Origin: Thalassospira profundimaris
Lineage (GTDB): Bacteria; Pseudomonadota; Alphaproteobacteria; Rhodospirillales; Thalassospiraceae
Direction of reading: 5' to 3'
NCBI RefSeq assembly: GCF_003326755.1
Contig: NZ_JPWH01000001.1
Location: 552,227-616,226 of the forward strand
Length of the DNA: 64,000 nucleotides
Part shown: piece by piece, positions 8,319-16,529 of the stretch
Layout: each line of letters begins with the position of its first letter
How positions within the stretch are numbered: position 1 is the first letter of the stretch
Program-made: the position numbers and the translations under genes
The notes under the pieces: model-generated
Told to the model about the DNA's origin: nothing
The model's input: only the letters and a program-made list of their open reading frames with translations
Databases searched by the model: none

Positions 8319-9609
8319 GTCGACGTTCATCCCCAAATTGAGGGGAACTACACCGTCACACACACTATCAAACCAGGATCTCTGGTCGACGTTCATCCCC
8401 AAATTGAGGGGAACTACACCCTTCGCCCCCTTACCCTGTAATGATGCAGGGTCGACGTTCATCCCCAAATTGAGGGGAACTACACCCTTCGCCCCCTTAC
8501 CCTGTAATGATGCAGGGTCGACGTTCATCCCCAAATTGAGGGGAACTACACCAGCCCGTGACGGTGGAAAGTGGGACGAAGCGTCGACGTTCATCCCCAA
8601 ATTGAGGGGAACTACACCACACAAACGAGAGTTGGTTCCCCTTGTTGTGTCGACGTTCATCCCCAAATTGAGGGGAACTACACCACACAAACGAGAGTTG
8701 GTTCCCCTTGTTGTGTCGACGTTCATCCCCAAATTGAGGGGAACTACACCGATTTCCGGCATTACAACACGTGGGAACCAGTCGACGTTCATCCCCAAAT
8801 TGAGGGGAACTACACCGATTTCCGGCATTACAACACGTGGGAACCAGTCGACGTTCATCCCCAAATTGAGGGGAACTACACCGATTTCCGGCATTACAAC
8901 ACGTGGGAACCAGTCGACGTTCATCCCCAAATTGAGGGGAACTACACCGACGGTGTAGCGCGGGTTACGTTACCCTGGGTCGACGTTCATCCCCAAATTG
9001 AGGGGAACTACACCCAAGTTGCGCATCCAGTGCAGCGAGTTTTTGTCGACGTTCATCCCCAAATTGAGGGGAACTACACCCAAGTTGCGCATCCAGTGCA
9101 GCGAGTTTTTGTCGACGTTCATCCCCAAATTGAGGGGAACTACACCCAAGTTGCGCATCCAGTGCAGCGAGTTTTTGTCGACGTTCATCCCCAAATTGAG
9201 GGGAACTACACCGTCGCCTGCTGAGTGGGACGAGGACGCGATGTCGACGTTCATCCCCAAATTGAGGGGAACTACACCCGAACGTGTGGCCGGGGCTATT
9301 AAAATGAAGTCGACGTTCATCCCCAAATTGAGGGGAACTACACCAGACAGAATGCCATCAAGAAAGACTTCGGCGTCGACGTTCATCCCCAAATTGAGGG
9401 GAACTACACCAGACAGAATGCCATCAAGAAAGACTTCGGCGTCGACGTTCATCCCCAAATTGAGGGGAACTACACCGCGCCCAGGGCGATTGAGTAGAAC
9501 AGGTTTGTCGACGTTCATCCCCAAATTGAGGGGAACTACACCCTGCTTTGTCATGGTAAAATTCCGATCCAAGTCGACGTTCATCCCCAAAATTGAGGGG
9601 GATGAAGCG
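8319..9609 (+). CRISPR. Type VI-A CRISPR array: 20 repeats, 19 spacers (12 distinct)
   Basis: The array has nineteen identical 36-nt repeats plus a degenerate last copy, alternating with 30-nt spacers at an exact 66-bp period. The first repeat is 8319-8354. Each repeat begins GTCGACGTTCAT and ends AACTACACC, with a CCCC-AAATTGA-GGGG hairpin in the middle. That layout matches Cas13a repeats: a short stem with a 5' bulge and an A/C-rich 3' end next to the spacer. The terminal copy (9573-9609) has one extra A in the loop and a diverged 3' end, marking the leader-distal end. Identical consecutive spacers are: 2=3 (8421, 8487), 5=6 (8619, 8685), 7=8=9 (8751, 8817, 8883), 11=12=13 (9015, 9081, 9147) and 16=17 (9345, 9411). 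Singletons are spacers 1, 4, 10, 14, 15, 18 and 19. The long open frames crossing the array are an artefact of the 66-bp period. Confidence 0.98.
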
Positions 9610-9776
9610 GGTGTTTGCGGCTTGAATTGGGTGGCGTTGGAAGTGCGTTATGGTTTTGCCGGGGGGCGTGTTATAGTGGTGGCCGCAATCGGGGGCGGAT
9701 GACCGTTTTACCGTGGGGGATTTGGCTGTTACGTGACCCGTCTGGCACGCGGGTATTGAAGGAGCGGGGGATCAGC

Positions 9777-10634
9777 ATGGTCTCTGGCGTTTATGATGCA
9801 GGCTCTGTTCGATATGGATTGGCCCGGATCGCCGGGGCCGTGTCGCGATTTTTTTTGCTGTTGCTATTGGCGTCGGTCGGGCTGGTGTTTGTGCCATTAC
9901 GGGCCAGTGCGGATGACTGCAGCACGCTTTTAGTCTCGGGAAACCCGGATTACCCACCTTATTTATGGCCTGATCCGGCCAATCCGGCGGAATTGATTGG
10001 CGCGAATGCCGAATTTATCAAAATGGTCGGCCGGGAAATTGGCGTGGAGATGCAGGTGCGCCATGCCGGGCCGTGGGGCCGGGTGCAGGAAGAGCTGCGC
10101 CGGGGCAATATCGATATGATTGCCGGGGCCTTTTATACGCCCGCACGCGAAGAATATATGGATTATCTGCGGCCTGCCTTTCAGGGCACGCAAACGCGCA
10201 TCTGGACCCTGAACGGTTTTCCCCGCACCCTTCATCGCTGGCAGGACTTGCGTGGCCTTGATGGCGTGACGGTGATCAATAACAGTTTTGGCCCGGTCTT
10301 TGACAATTTCGCGGATCAAAATCTGAAACTTCAGGAAATCCCCACGCTGTCGCAAAGTTTGCGTCTGCTGGAACTGGGCCGGGCGGATTACCTGATTTAC
10401 GAGGATTTCCCCGTTGCCGCCTTTTTGGCCCGTAACAACATGACCGGCATCATGGCCCAGCCGGTGCGCATCAGTGCCGAGGATCTTTTTATCACCCTGT
10501 CGCGCAATTCCCCCTGCAATACGCCGGAAATGCGGGTGCGCCTTTCATCGGCCATTCGCAAACTGCTGGAGGACGGGGTGATGAAACGCCTTCTGGCGGG
10601 CAATATCGACCGGTGGGGTGGGCTGGTGAATTAA
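9777..10634 (+). CDS. Family 3 extracellular solute-binding protein
   Basis: The 285-residue product is a periplasmic binding protein of the amino-acid/PBPb family (SBP_bac_3). It has a long signal peptide (hydrophobic core about residues 24-40, likely cleavage near ASA-DD at 44-45). The mature N-terminus, LVSGNPDYPPYLW, is typical of the first strand and ligand loop. GRVQEELRRGNIDMIAGAFYTPAREEYMDY follows, the usual hinge region. The ATG at 9777 is chosen because a purine-rich ribosome site (GGAGCGGGGG, 9761-9770) precedes it. No permease or ATPase gene is adjacent, so it may be an orphan receptor or sensor subunit. Confidence 0.85.
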   Translation: MVSGVYDAGSVRYGLARIAGAVSRFFLLLLLASVGLVFVPLRASADDCSTLLVSGNPDYPPYLWPDPANPAELIGANAEFIKMVGREIGVEMQVRHAGPWGRVQEELRRGNIDMIAGAFYTPAREEYMDYLRPAFQGTQTRIWTLNGFPRTLHRWQDLRGLDGVTVINNSFGPVFDNFADQNLKLQEIPTLSQSLRLLELGRADYLIYEDFPVAAFLARNNMTGIMAQPVRISAEDLFITLSRNSPCNTPEMRVRLSSAIRKLLEDGVMKRLLAGNIDRWGGLVN

Positions 10635-10694
10635 CCTTGTTGATCCTCCCGCGCAAATATGCGGCGAAAAGGATGGTTTAAAGGGGGGTATCCG

Positions 10695-10732
10695 GCTGTC
10701 GGGATCAAGGTTGTCCGGCAGCATTTTTTTTT
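10695..10732 (+). terminator. Rho-independent terminator
   Basis: An eight-pair stem (GCTGTCGG with CCGGCAGC, one G-U) is followed by a run of ten T residues, downstream of the solute-binding protein gene. Confidence 0.75.
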
Positions 10733-10797
10733 CAACGGATTACCGGGTTTTTGGCGGTGTGCTGCCCTGATGGGGCCGCCAGGGGGCTTTTGCGGGC

Positions 10798-10852
10798 GCA
10801 TCGCAGACGCATCGTAGACGCATCGTAGACGCATCGTGAACGCATCGTAAAC
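10798..10852. repeat. Five tandem 11-bp direct repeats
   Basis: Five head-to-tail copies of GCATCGNRRAC: GCATCGCAGAC, two copies of GCATCGTAGAC, GCATCGTGAAC and GCATCGTAAAC. The conserved GCATCG core recurs every 11 bp, close to one helical turn. The tract lies 150 bp before dctP and could be a phased protein-binding array or a simple tandem expansion. Confidence 0.85.
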
Positions 10853-11004
10853 GCATTATCTGGGCAGGGTTTTTGCCGCCTTTCCCGGATCGATTGCGGC
10901 AAAATTGTGCCTTTGGAGTTGTTTTGACAACAGATTCGATATTAACTGCGCCCAGTAACGGAATTAAGTTACCCAATAAAGACATTCCGGGAGGAACGAT
11001 AGCG

Positions 11005-12036
11005 ATGAAATTTTTCAAAAGCCTGCCCGCCCTGGTGATGGGCGCGGCACTGGCCCTGAGTGCCACGGCCCATACGGCCCACGCGGCGGATTACAAAAGC
11101 GAATATAAAGTTTCGACCGTTCTGGGCAAACCGTTCCCGTGGGGGGAAGCGGCCGGGAAATGGGCCGAGCTGGTGGCCGAACGCACCGATGGCCGCATTA
11201 ACCTGAAGGTTTATCCCAATGCGCAACTGGTGGCGGGCGACCAGACCAAGGAATTCACCGCCATGCGCCAGGGCATTATTGATATGGCGGTGGGATCGAC
11301 CATCAACTGGTCGCCGCAGGTCAAGGAACTGAACCTGTTTTCACTGCCCTTCCTGATGCCGGATTTTGCCGCGATGGATGCCCTGACCCAGGGGCCGGTG
11401 GGCGAAAAGATTTTCGAGGCGATCCGCAAACAGGGGATCGAGCCGATTGGCTGGGCCGAAAACGGTTTTCGCGAAGTCACCAATTCCAAACATCCGATCA
11501 CCTCGCCTGCCGATCTGGATGGTTTGAAAATGCGGGTGGTCGGATCGCCGCTATATAACGATATTTTCACCGCCCTGGGGGCGAACCCCACGCAAATGAG
11601 CTGGGCTGACGCCAAACCGGCCCTGACCACGGGTGCGGTTGACGGGCAGGAAAACCCGCTGACCGTTTATGATGTGGCCCAGATGGAAACCGCAGGCCAA
11701 ACCTATATCACGCTGTGGCATTATGTTGCCGATCCGCTGATTTTTGCGGTCAACAAGCGTGTCTGGAACTCGTTTAGTGACGAGGACAAGGCGATTGTCA
11801 AACAGGCGGCTGATGATGCCGGGGCCTATGGCATTGCGCTGGCGCGCAAAGGCATGACCGATGATGACCAGTCGCTGATCAAGGCGCTGGAAGCCCGTGG
11901 TGCCAAGATCACCACCCTGACACCGGAACAGCGTCAGAAATTTGTCGATGCCACCCGCGATGTTTACAACAAATGGAAAGAACGTATCGGTCCGGATCTG
12001 GTGGATATGGCTGAAAAATCCATTGCCAACCGTTAA
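11005..12036 (+). CDS. dctP: TRAP transporter solute-binding subunit (DctP family)
   Basis: This is a 343-residue periplasmic receptor for a tripartite ATP-independent transporter, which imports carboxylate-type substrates with the ion gradient. The signal peptide covers residues 1-27 (cleavage after AHA). Family marks are GFREVTNSKHPI, GLKMRV with the carboxylate-pairing arginine at about 177, and GAVDGQENP at about 210-218. The start at 11005 is preceded by GGGAGGAA (10989-10996). dctQ and dctM follow, completing the system. The substrate (C4-dicarboxylate, sugar acid, keto acid) cannot be decided from sequence. Confidence 0.92.
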   Translation: MKFFKSLPALVMGAALALSATAHTAHAADYKSEYKVSTVLGKPFPWGEAAGKWAELVAERTDGRINLKVYPNAQLVAGDQTKEFTAMRQGIIDMAVGSTINWSPQVKELNLFSLPFLMPDFAAMDALTQGPVGEKIFEAIRKQGIEPIGWAENGFREVTNSKHPITSPADLDGLKMRVVGSPLYNDIFTALGANPTQMSWADAKPALTTGAVDGQENPLTVYDVAQMETAGQTYITLWHYVADPLIFAVNKRVWNSFSDEDKAIVKQAADDAGAYGIALARKGMTDDDQSLIKALEARGAKITTLTPEQRQKFVDATRDVYNKWKERIGPDLVDMAEKSIANR

Positions 12037-12069
12037 GGCATTCGTGTGTCTTTGACTGTCTGATTTTGC

Positions 12070-12115
12070 GGCCCTCACAGTACCGTCTCATTACCCTGCC
12101 GGTGCTGTGAGGGCC
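12070..12115 (+). promoter_or_regulatory. Intercistronic stem-loop between dctP and dctQ
   Basis: A 16-pair stem with one wobble (12070-12085 with 12100-12115) is followed by only a loose T-rich stretch. It probably protects or partly terminates the dctP transcript, so that the binding protein is made in excess over the membrane subunits. Confidence 0.7.
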
Positions 12116-12173
12116 GGTTTCCCTGCTTTATTTTCCCGCCTGTTTGTTATGCTGTGTTTGAAAGGTCCCGACC

Positions 12174-12761
12174 GTGTCGGATCGTGACGGAATCCCCCTT
12201 GAATTTGACGGCGAACCACATGGTTCCCAAGAGCGTGAACCAGATGCGCAAAAGCCCAAAGCCCCGTGGCTCAAGATCGAGGAAGCGATTGCCGCGCTGG
12301 CAATGGGGCTGATCTGCCTGATCAGTCTGGCCAATGTGGTGGTGCGCTATCTCACCGATGTGTCCTTTGCCTTTACCGAGGAATTTTCGGTCTTTCTGCT
12401 GGTGGTGATGACACTGGTCGGGGCGTCCATTGCCTTTGCCCGCAATGAGCATATCCGCATCACGTTTTTCCTGGAGCGGTTTCCGCGCCCGCTGCGCATT
12501 GTGGTTGAATTGCTGATTTTGGCAATCACGACACTGCTGTTTGCCATGATCATGTATTACGGCGCGACCTTCACCTTTGATGAATATCAGTATGGCGAAA
12601 TCTCGGCCGGGCTGGGCTATCCCAGCTGGATCTATTCGATCTGGCTGCCGCTGCTGTCACTCGTCATTCTGTTTCGCGTCATCGAACATGCCTGGCGTTT
12701 GGCCCGCTCGCGCCGCGCAGGTAATGCAGGCAGCCACCCGCAGGATGGAGGGGCGAAATGA
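12174..12761 (+). CDS. dctQ: TRAP transporter small membrane subunit (DctQ)
   Basis: This 195-residue protein has four predicted membrane helices (about residues 37-57, 74-95, 112-133 and 150-170) and FTEEFSVFLLVVMTLVGASIAFARNEHIRI. That is the typical DctQ core, with an acidic/aromatic helix-2 start and the conserved R-x-x-H-I. It bridges the binding protein to the large permease. The first codon is GTG, with AAAGG at 12161-12165, and the N-terminus is unusually hydrophilic. It overlaps dctM by four bases (ATGA), implying translational coupling. Confidence 0.9.
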   Translation: MSDRDGIPLEFDGEPHGSQEREPDAQKPKAPWLKIEEAIAALAMGLICLISLANVVVRYLTDVSFAFTEEFSVFLLVVMTLVGASIAFARNEHIRITFFLERFPRPLRIVVELLILAITTLLFAMIMYYGATFTFDEYQYGEISAGLGYPSWIYSIWLPLLSLVILFRVIEHAWRLARSRRAGNAGSHPQDGGAK

Positions 12762-14053
12762 CCCCCAGTCTTGCGCTGCTGGCATCCTTTGCCGTTTTGC
12801 TGTTTATGGGCGCACCCATTGCCGTTGCCCTGGGTTTTGCCGGGGTGGTGGGCATTTATCTGGGCCTGGATGTCTATGCCCTGGCAACGGTGGGCACCAA
12901 TACCTATAACGGCATTGCCAAATATCCGCTGATTGCCATTCCCCTGTTCATATTGACCGGCATGATTTTCGAGCGTTCGGGTGTTGCAAAAGGGCTGGTG
13001 GAATTTGCCGGGGCCCTGGTGGGGCCACGGCGTGGCGGGCTGGCGGTTGTCGCTGTGCTGGTCTGCATGATGATGGGCGGCATGTCCGGCTCTGGCCCGG
13101 CGGATGCGGCGGCTGTGGCAATGGTGATGATCCCGTCGATGATGAAGGCGGGGTATCCGCGCGAATTTTCCGCCAGCGTGATTGCCGCCGGGGCCTCGAC
13201 CGCGATTTTGATTCCGCCCTCGGTCGCGCTGATCATTTATTCGATCATCGTGCCGGGTGTGGACCTCCGCGCCCTGTTTGCAGGCGGCATCATTCCCGGT
13301 TTGCTGGCCGGTCTGGCGATTATCATTCCGGTCGTGCTGCTGTCGCGCCGGCATGATTTTGGCGCGCAGGAAACCCGCAGCCAGTCGGCCCTGTTGCCTG
13401 CCTTCATACACGCCTTGCCGGGGCTTTTGGCCCCCGTGATCATTCTGGGCGGTTTGCGTTCCGGCCTGTTCACCCCGACCGAGGCCGCCGTGGTCGCCGT
13501 GGCCTATGGGTTGTTGATTGGCATGTTTGTCTATCGCACCATTCGCCTGCGCGATTTGTATCAGTTGTTTGTTGATTCCGCCGTAACCTCGGGCGTGATC
13601 ATGCTGATCATTACGCTGGCCGGTATTTTTGCCTGGGCCGGGATGACGCTGGGCACGTTTGATATGGTGGCAAATGCCATTTTGGGCCTCTCAACCAACG
13701 AACATGTTGTGTTGGCGCTGATCATGGTGGTGCTGCTTCTGGCCGGGATGGTGCTGGACGGGGTGTCGATTTATCTGATCATGCTGCCCATCCTGATGCC
13801 GATCATGCAGGAATTTGGCTGGAGCACGGTGTGGTTTGGCGTGGTCATGGCGATGAATATCGCGATTGGCCAGTTCACCCCGCCTGTCGCGGTGAATTTG
13901 ATGGTCACAACCCGCATCGCCGGTGTGCCGCTGGAAAAATCGGTGAGCTGGAGCCTGTGGCTGGTGCTGTCAATGGCGATTGCCATGACCCTGGTGATCA
14001 TGTTCCCCGCCCTTGTCACCTGGCTGCCCGACCTTTTGGGCTATCGGACCTGA
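12758..14053 (+). CDS. dctM: TRAP transporter large permease (DctM)
   Basis: A 431-residue polytopic membrane protein that forms the substrate- and sodium-translocating channel of the TRAP system. Typical features are the repeated re-entrant loops, for example MMGGMSGSGPADAAAVAMVMIP and the later TEAAVVAVAYGLLIG. The FTPPVAVNLMVTTRIA region near residue 375 is another. Length is normal for the family. It is the last gene of the dctPQM operon and is followed by a strong terminator. Confidence 0.93.
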   Translation: MTPSLALLASFAVLLFMGAPIAVALGFAGVVGIYLGLDVYALATVGTNTYNGIAKYPLIAIPLFILTGMIFERSGVAKGLVEFAGALVGPRRGGLAVVAVLVCMMMGGMSGSGPADAAAVAMVMIPSMMKAGYPREFSASVIAAGASTAILIPPSVALIIYSIIVPGVDLRALFAGGIIPGLLAGLAIIIPVVLLSRRHDFGAQETRSQSALLPAFIHALPGLLAPVIILGGLRSGLFTPTEAAVVAVAYGLLIGMFVYRTIRLRDLYQLFVDSAVTSGVIMLIITLAGIFAWAGMTLGTFDMVANAILGLSTNEHVVLALIMVVLLLAGMVLDGVSIYLIMLPILMPIMQEFGWSTVWFGVVMAMNIAIGQFTPPVAVNLMVTTRIAGVPLEKSVSWSLWLVLSMAIAMTLVIMFPALVTWLPDLLGYRT

Positions 14054-14087
14054 CAGGTACCGCCGCCACACGCTGCATTTTAGGTTG

Positions 14088-14135
14088 TCGGGCGGAGAAC
14101 TGCTTTTCAGGCGGTTTTCCGCCCGATCCTGTTTT
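14088..14135 (+). terminator. Terminator of the dctPQM operon
   Basis: A long hairpin (14088-14103 with 14111-14126, two wobbles) with outer stem TCGGGCGGA/TCCGCCCGA, then CCTGTTTT. Confidence 0.75.
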
Positions 14136-14214
14136 AACGCGGTGAAAACATTTAACATGGAACGTTAATTGGGCGGTCTTTAAGACGTCGTAAGGAACTT
14201 TCTGTTGAGGTGAC

Positions 14215-14622
14215 ATGAGCAAACGTTCCGCGAAAATTCTGTTTTGGGTTTATGTTGCGCTGATCGTGTTTAGTGTCCTGTTTGTCAGTCTTTGGGGCTA
14301 TGAAGGCGGTACCGGGGAGGCAACAGTCCTTGAAAATATCTATTATCTGATCAGCGACGGCCTGTTGTTTGCCGCTATTTTTGATTACGCCTATAGCCGT
14401 AAGTGGTTCGGCGAGAAGGTGGTTATTGTGATTATGGTCAATACCATTGTGTCGGGTATTTATAGCGTACTTTCCCTTCTTGTGCCGGACTATGCGATTT
14501 TGTCCTCTTTTGATGTCGGCTCCCTGATTGTCATTTATGTCGTGGCTGACGGCCTCGCCCTGGTGTGCATGAACAGCCTGCGCAAGGAAGCCCGTTTGCG
14601 TAACGCGCCCAAACACGGGTAA
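14215..14622 (+). CDS. Small integral membrane protein of unknown function
   Basis: A 135-residue protein with four hydrophobic helices (about residues 8-27, 43-60, 69-92 and 99-118) and a basic C-terminal tail (RKEARLR). I do not recognise the family. GAGG at 14205-14208 supports the ATG. It stands alone between the TRAP terminator and the acyl-CoA operon, so context gives no function. Confidence 0.7.
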   Translation: MSKRSAKILFWVYVALIVFSVLFVSLWGYEGGTGEATVLENIYYLISDGLLFAAIFDYAYSRKWFGEKVVIVIMVNTIVSGIYSVLSLLVPDYAILSSFDVGSLIVIYVVADGLALVCMNSLRKEARLRNAPKHG

Positions 14623-14688
14623 TTCAGGGCTTTTCATGAGCTTCGAGCTGAAACGCGGATTAATTCGGTAAGCCTGTGCGGATTTAAT

Positions 14689-14710
14689 TTGACGTTAACG
14701 TAAACGTTAA
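14689..14710 (+). promoter_or_regulatory. Palindromic operator candidate (LiuR-like)
   Basis: Two overlapping near-palindromes are present: TTGACGTTAACGTAAA (14689-14704) and TTAACGTAAACGTTAA (14695-14710). They lie 43 bp before the thioesterase start. ACGTTAACGT-type palindromes are known for MerR-family LiuR regulators of leucine/valine degradation. The downstream isovaleryl-CoA dehydrogenase fits, but the assignment is inference. Confidence 0.5.
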
Positions 14711-14752
14711 CTACAAAGGAGTCCGTTCCAGACCTTAGCAGGCAGGCCCGTC

Positions 14753-15217
14753 ATGACCGCGTTTGAACCGCTTAATCCTGATTATGATGCTGAAGTACGC
14801 CGTCGTTTTGCCCAGCAGCCCTATAATCTTTCCATTGGCGCACGCGTGGACAAGGTTGCACCCGGCCGGGTAGAGCTTGTCATGCCCGCCCGGGCCGATC
14901 TGGTGCAGCATAATGGCTATTTTCACGGTGGGGCGATTGCCGGGCTGGCCGATATTGCCGGAGGGTTTGCTGGCTGGAGCCTGGTTGCCGCCGATCAGGG
15001 CATGCTGACGGTGGAATACAAGCTTAATATCGTCGCACCGGGCCTGGGCGAACAGTTGCGTGCCGTGGGCGAGGTGGTGTCGCGCGGGCGGTCCATTATC
15101 GTGACACGGATAGATGTGTTTGGCGAGGCCGACGGGCAGGCCAGCTTATGCACAACCGCCTTGCAAACTTTAAAAGTCATGCGCTTGCCACCGGAGCTTT
15201 TGGCCGGGGCGGCATAG
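14753..15217 (+). CDS. PaaI-family hotdog thioesterase
   Basis: A 154-residue single-hotdog protein. HNGYFHGGAIAGLADIAGG (residues 53-71) is the PaaI-type active-site loop and helix, with an acidic residue (D67) at the usual catalytic position. It would hydrolyse acyl- or aryl-acyl-CoA thioesters. It is the first gene after the palindromic element and lies 88 bp before isovaleryl-CoA dehydrogenase. That suggests release or salvage of CoA during acyl-CoA breakdown. The exact substrate is unknown. Confidence 0.85.
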   Translation: MTAFEPLNPDYDAEVRRRFAQQPYNLSIGARVDKVAPGRVELVMPARADLVQHNGYFHGGAIAGLADIAGGFAGWSLVAADQGMLTVEYKLNIVAPGLGEQLRAVGEVVSRGRSIIVTRIDVFGEADGQASLCTTALQTLKVMRLPPELLAGAA

Positions 15218-15305
15218 AATGACCGGCATAGGACCGGACCAAAACAGGGCGCGGTAATGGCCCGTCTTTCATGAATGATAATCGATCAAGGGCAGGAATA
15301 TTGTT

Positions 15306-16478
15306 ATGGCATTTGTTGATTTTCCCGGTTTGAGATTTGATCTTGGCGAGACGGCGGAGGCCATTCGCGAAACGGTGTCGGCCTTTGCCGAAGCCGAAAT
15401 TGCGCCACGCGCCGCCGAGATAGATGCGAAAAACGACTTCCCCAACGATCTTTGGCGTAAATTTGGGGATCTGGGCCTGCTGGGCATTACCGTGCCCGAG
15501 GAAGATGGCGGCACCGGCCTTGGCTATCTCGAACATGTGGTGGCGATGGAAGAAATCAGCCGTGCTTCGGCCTCGGTCGCACTGTCATACGGGGCGCATT
15601 CCAATTTATGTGTCAACCAGATCCGCCGTAATGCCAGTGCGGAGCAAAAGGCGCGCTATCTGCCCAAACTGATCAGCGGGGAGCATATCGGTGCCCTTGC
15701 CATGAGCGAACCCGGCTCAGGCTCTGACGTGGTGTCGATGAAATTGCGGGCGGAGAAAAAGGGGGATCGTTATATTCTGAATGGCAATAAAATGTGGATC
15801 ACCAACGGCCCGGATGCCGATACCCTGGTGGTTTATGCCAAAACCGATGCGTCCGCCGGACCCAAGGGCATCACCGCCTTTATCATTGAAAAGGGGTTTA
15901 AGGGTTTTTCAACTGCGCAAAAGCTCGACAAACTGGGGATGCGCGGGTCCAATACCTGCGAGCTGGTGTTTCAGGATTGCGAAGTGCCCGAGGAAAATGT
16001 GCTGGGCCATCTGAATGGTGGTGTGCGTGTGCTGATGAGCGGCCTTGATTACGAACGTGCCGTTCTGGCCGCTGGCCCCACCGGCATCATGCGGGCCTGC
16101 ATGGATGTGGTGGTGCCCTATATTCACGAGCGTAAACAGTTTGGTCAGGCAATTGGCGAATTTCAGCTGATGCAGGGCAAAATGGCCGATATGTACACCA
16201 CCATGAATGCTTGCCGCGCCTATGTATACGAGGTTGCCAAGGCCTGTGACCGGGGTGAAACATCGCGCAAGGATGCTGCCGGCGTGATTTTATATGCCGC
16301 CGAAAAGGCGACCTGGATGGCGCTGGAAGCCATCCAGACCCTGGGCGGCAATGGTTATATTAACGAATATCCGACGGGCCGGTTGCTGCGCGATGCCAAA
16401 CTTTATGAAATCGGCGCGGGCACCAGCGAAATTCGCCGCATGCTGATTGGTCGTGAACTTTTTGGTGAAACAGCATAA
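15306..16478 (+). CDS. ivd: Isovaleryl-CoA dehydrogenase
   Basis: This 390-residue flavin enzyme oxidises isovaleryl-CoA to 3-methylcrotonyl-CoA in leucine degradation. The sub-family is indicated by [15 protein letters not shown] and by the catalytic glutamate in [14 protein letters not shown] (E250). In isovaleryl-CoA dehydrogenases the base sits in this helix rather than near the C-terminus. The FAD-binding SEPGSGSDV and C-terminal [19 protein letters not shown] are also typical. The usual partners (methylcrotonyl-CoA carboxylase, HMG-CoA lyase) do not follow here. A thiolase does, 51 bp downstream. Confidence 0.9.
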   Translation: MAFVDFPGLRFDLGETAEAIRETVSAFAEAEIAPRAAEIDAKNDFPNDLWRKFGDLGLLGITVPEEDGGTGLGYLEHVVAMEEISRASASVALSYGAHSNLCVNQIRRNASAEQKARYLPKLISGEHIGALAMSEPGSGSDVVSMKLRAEKKGDRYILNGNKMWITNGPDADTLVVYAKTDASAGPKGITAFIIEKGFKGFSTAQKLDKLGMRGSNTCELVFQDCEVPEENVLGHLNGGVRVLMSGLDYERAVLAAGPTGIMRACMDVVVPYIHERKQFGQAIGEFQLMQGKMADMYTTMNACRAYVYEVAKACDRGETSRKDAAGVILYAAEKATWMALEAIQTLGGNGYINEYPTGRLLRDAKLYEIGAGTSEIRRMLIGRELFGETA

Positions 16479-16529
16479 GTGCCTGTTTTATTCCGTCTTG
16501 TATGAAATTTTCCCGGATAAAGGGGCGAA

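Larger units (their letters stand above)
10635..11004. other. Intergenic region (370 bp) before the TRAP operon
   Basis: It holds the terminator of the preceding gene (10695-10732) and the 11-bp repeat tract (10798-10852). After these comes the presumed dctP promoter region, in which I cannot fix exact hexamers. No small gene is convincing. Confidence 0.6.

Noticed and set aside
8205-9702. Long open frames of 200-240 codons on both strands across the CRISPR array
   Set aside because: The 66-bp repeat-spacer period is a multiple of three and the repeat has no stop in several frames, so frames stay open automatically. Their translations are only repeated repeat peptides.
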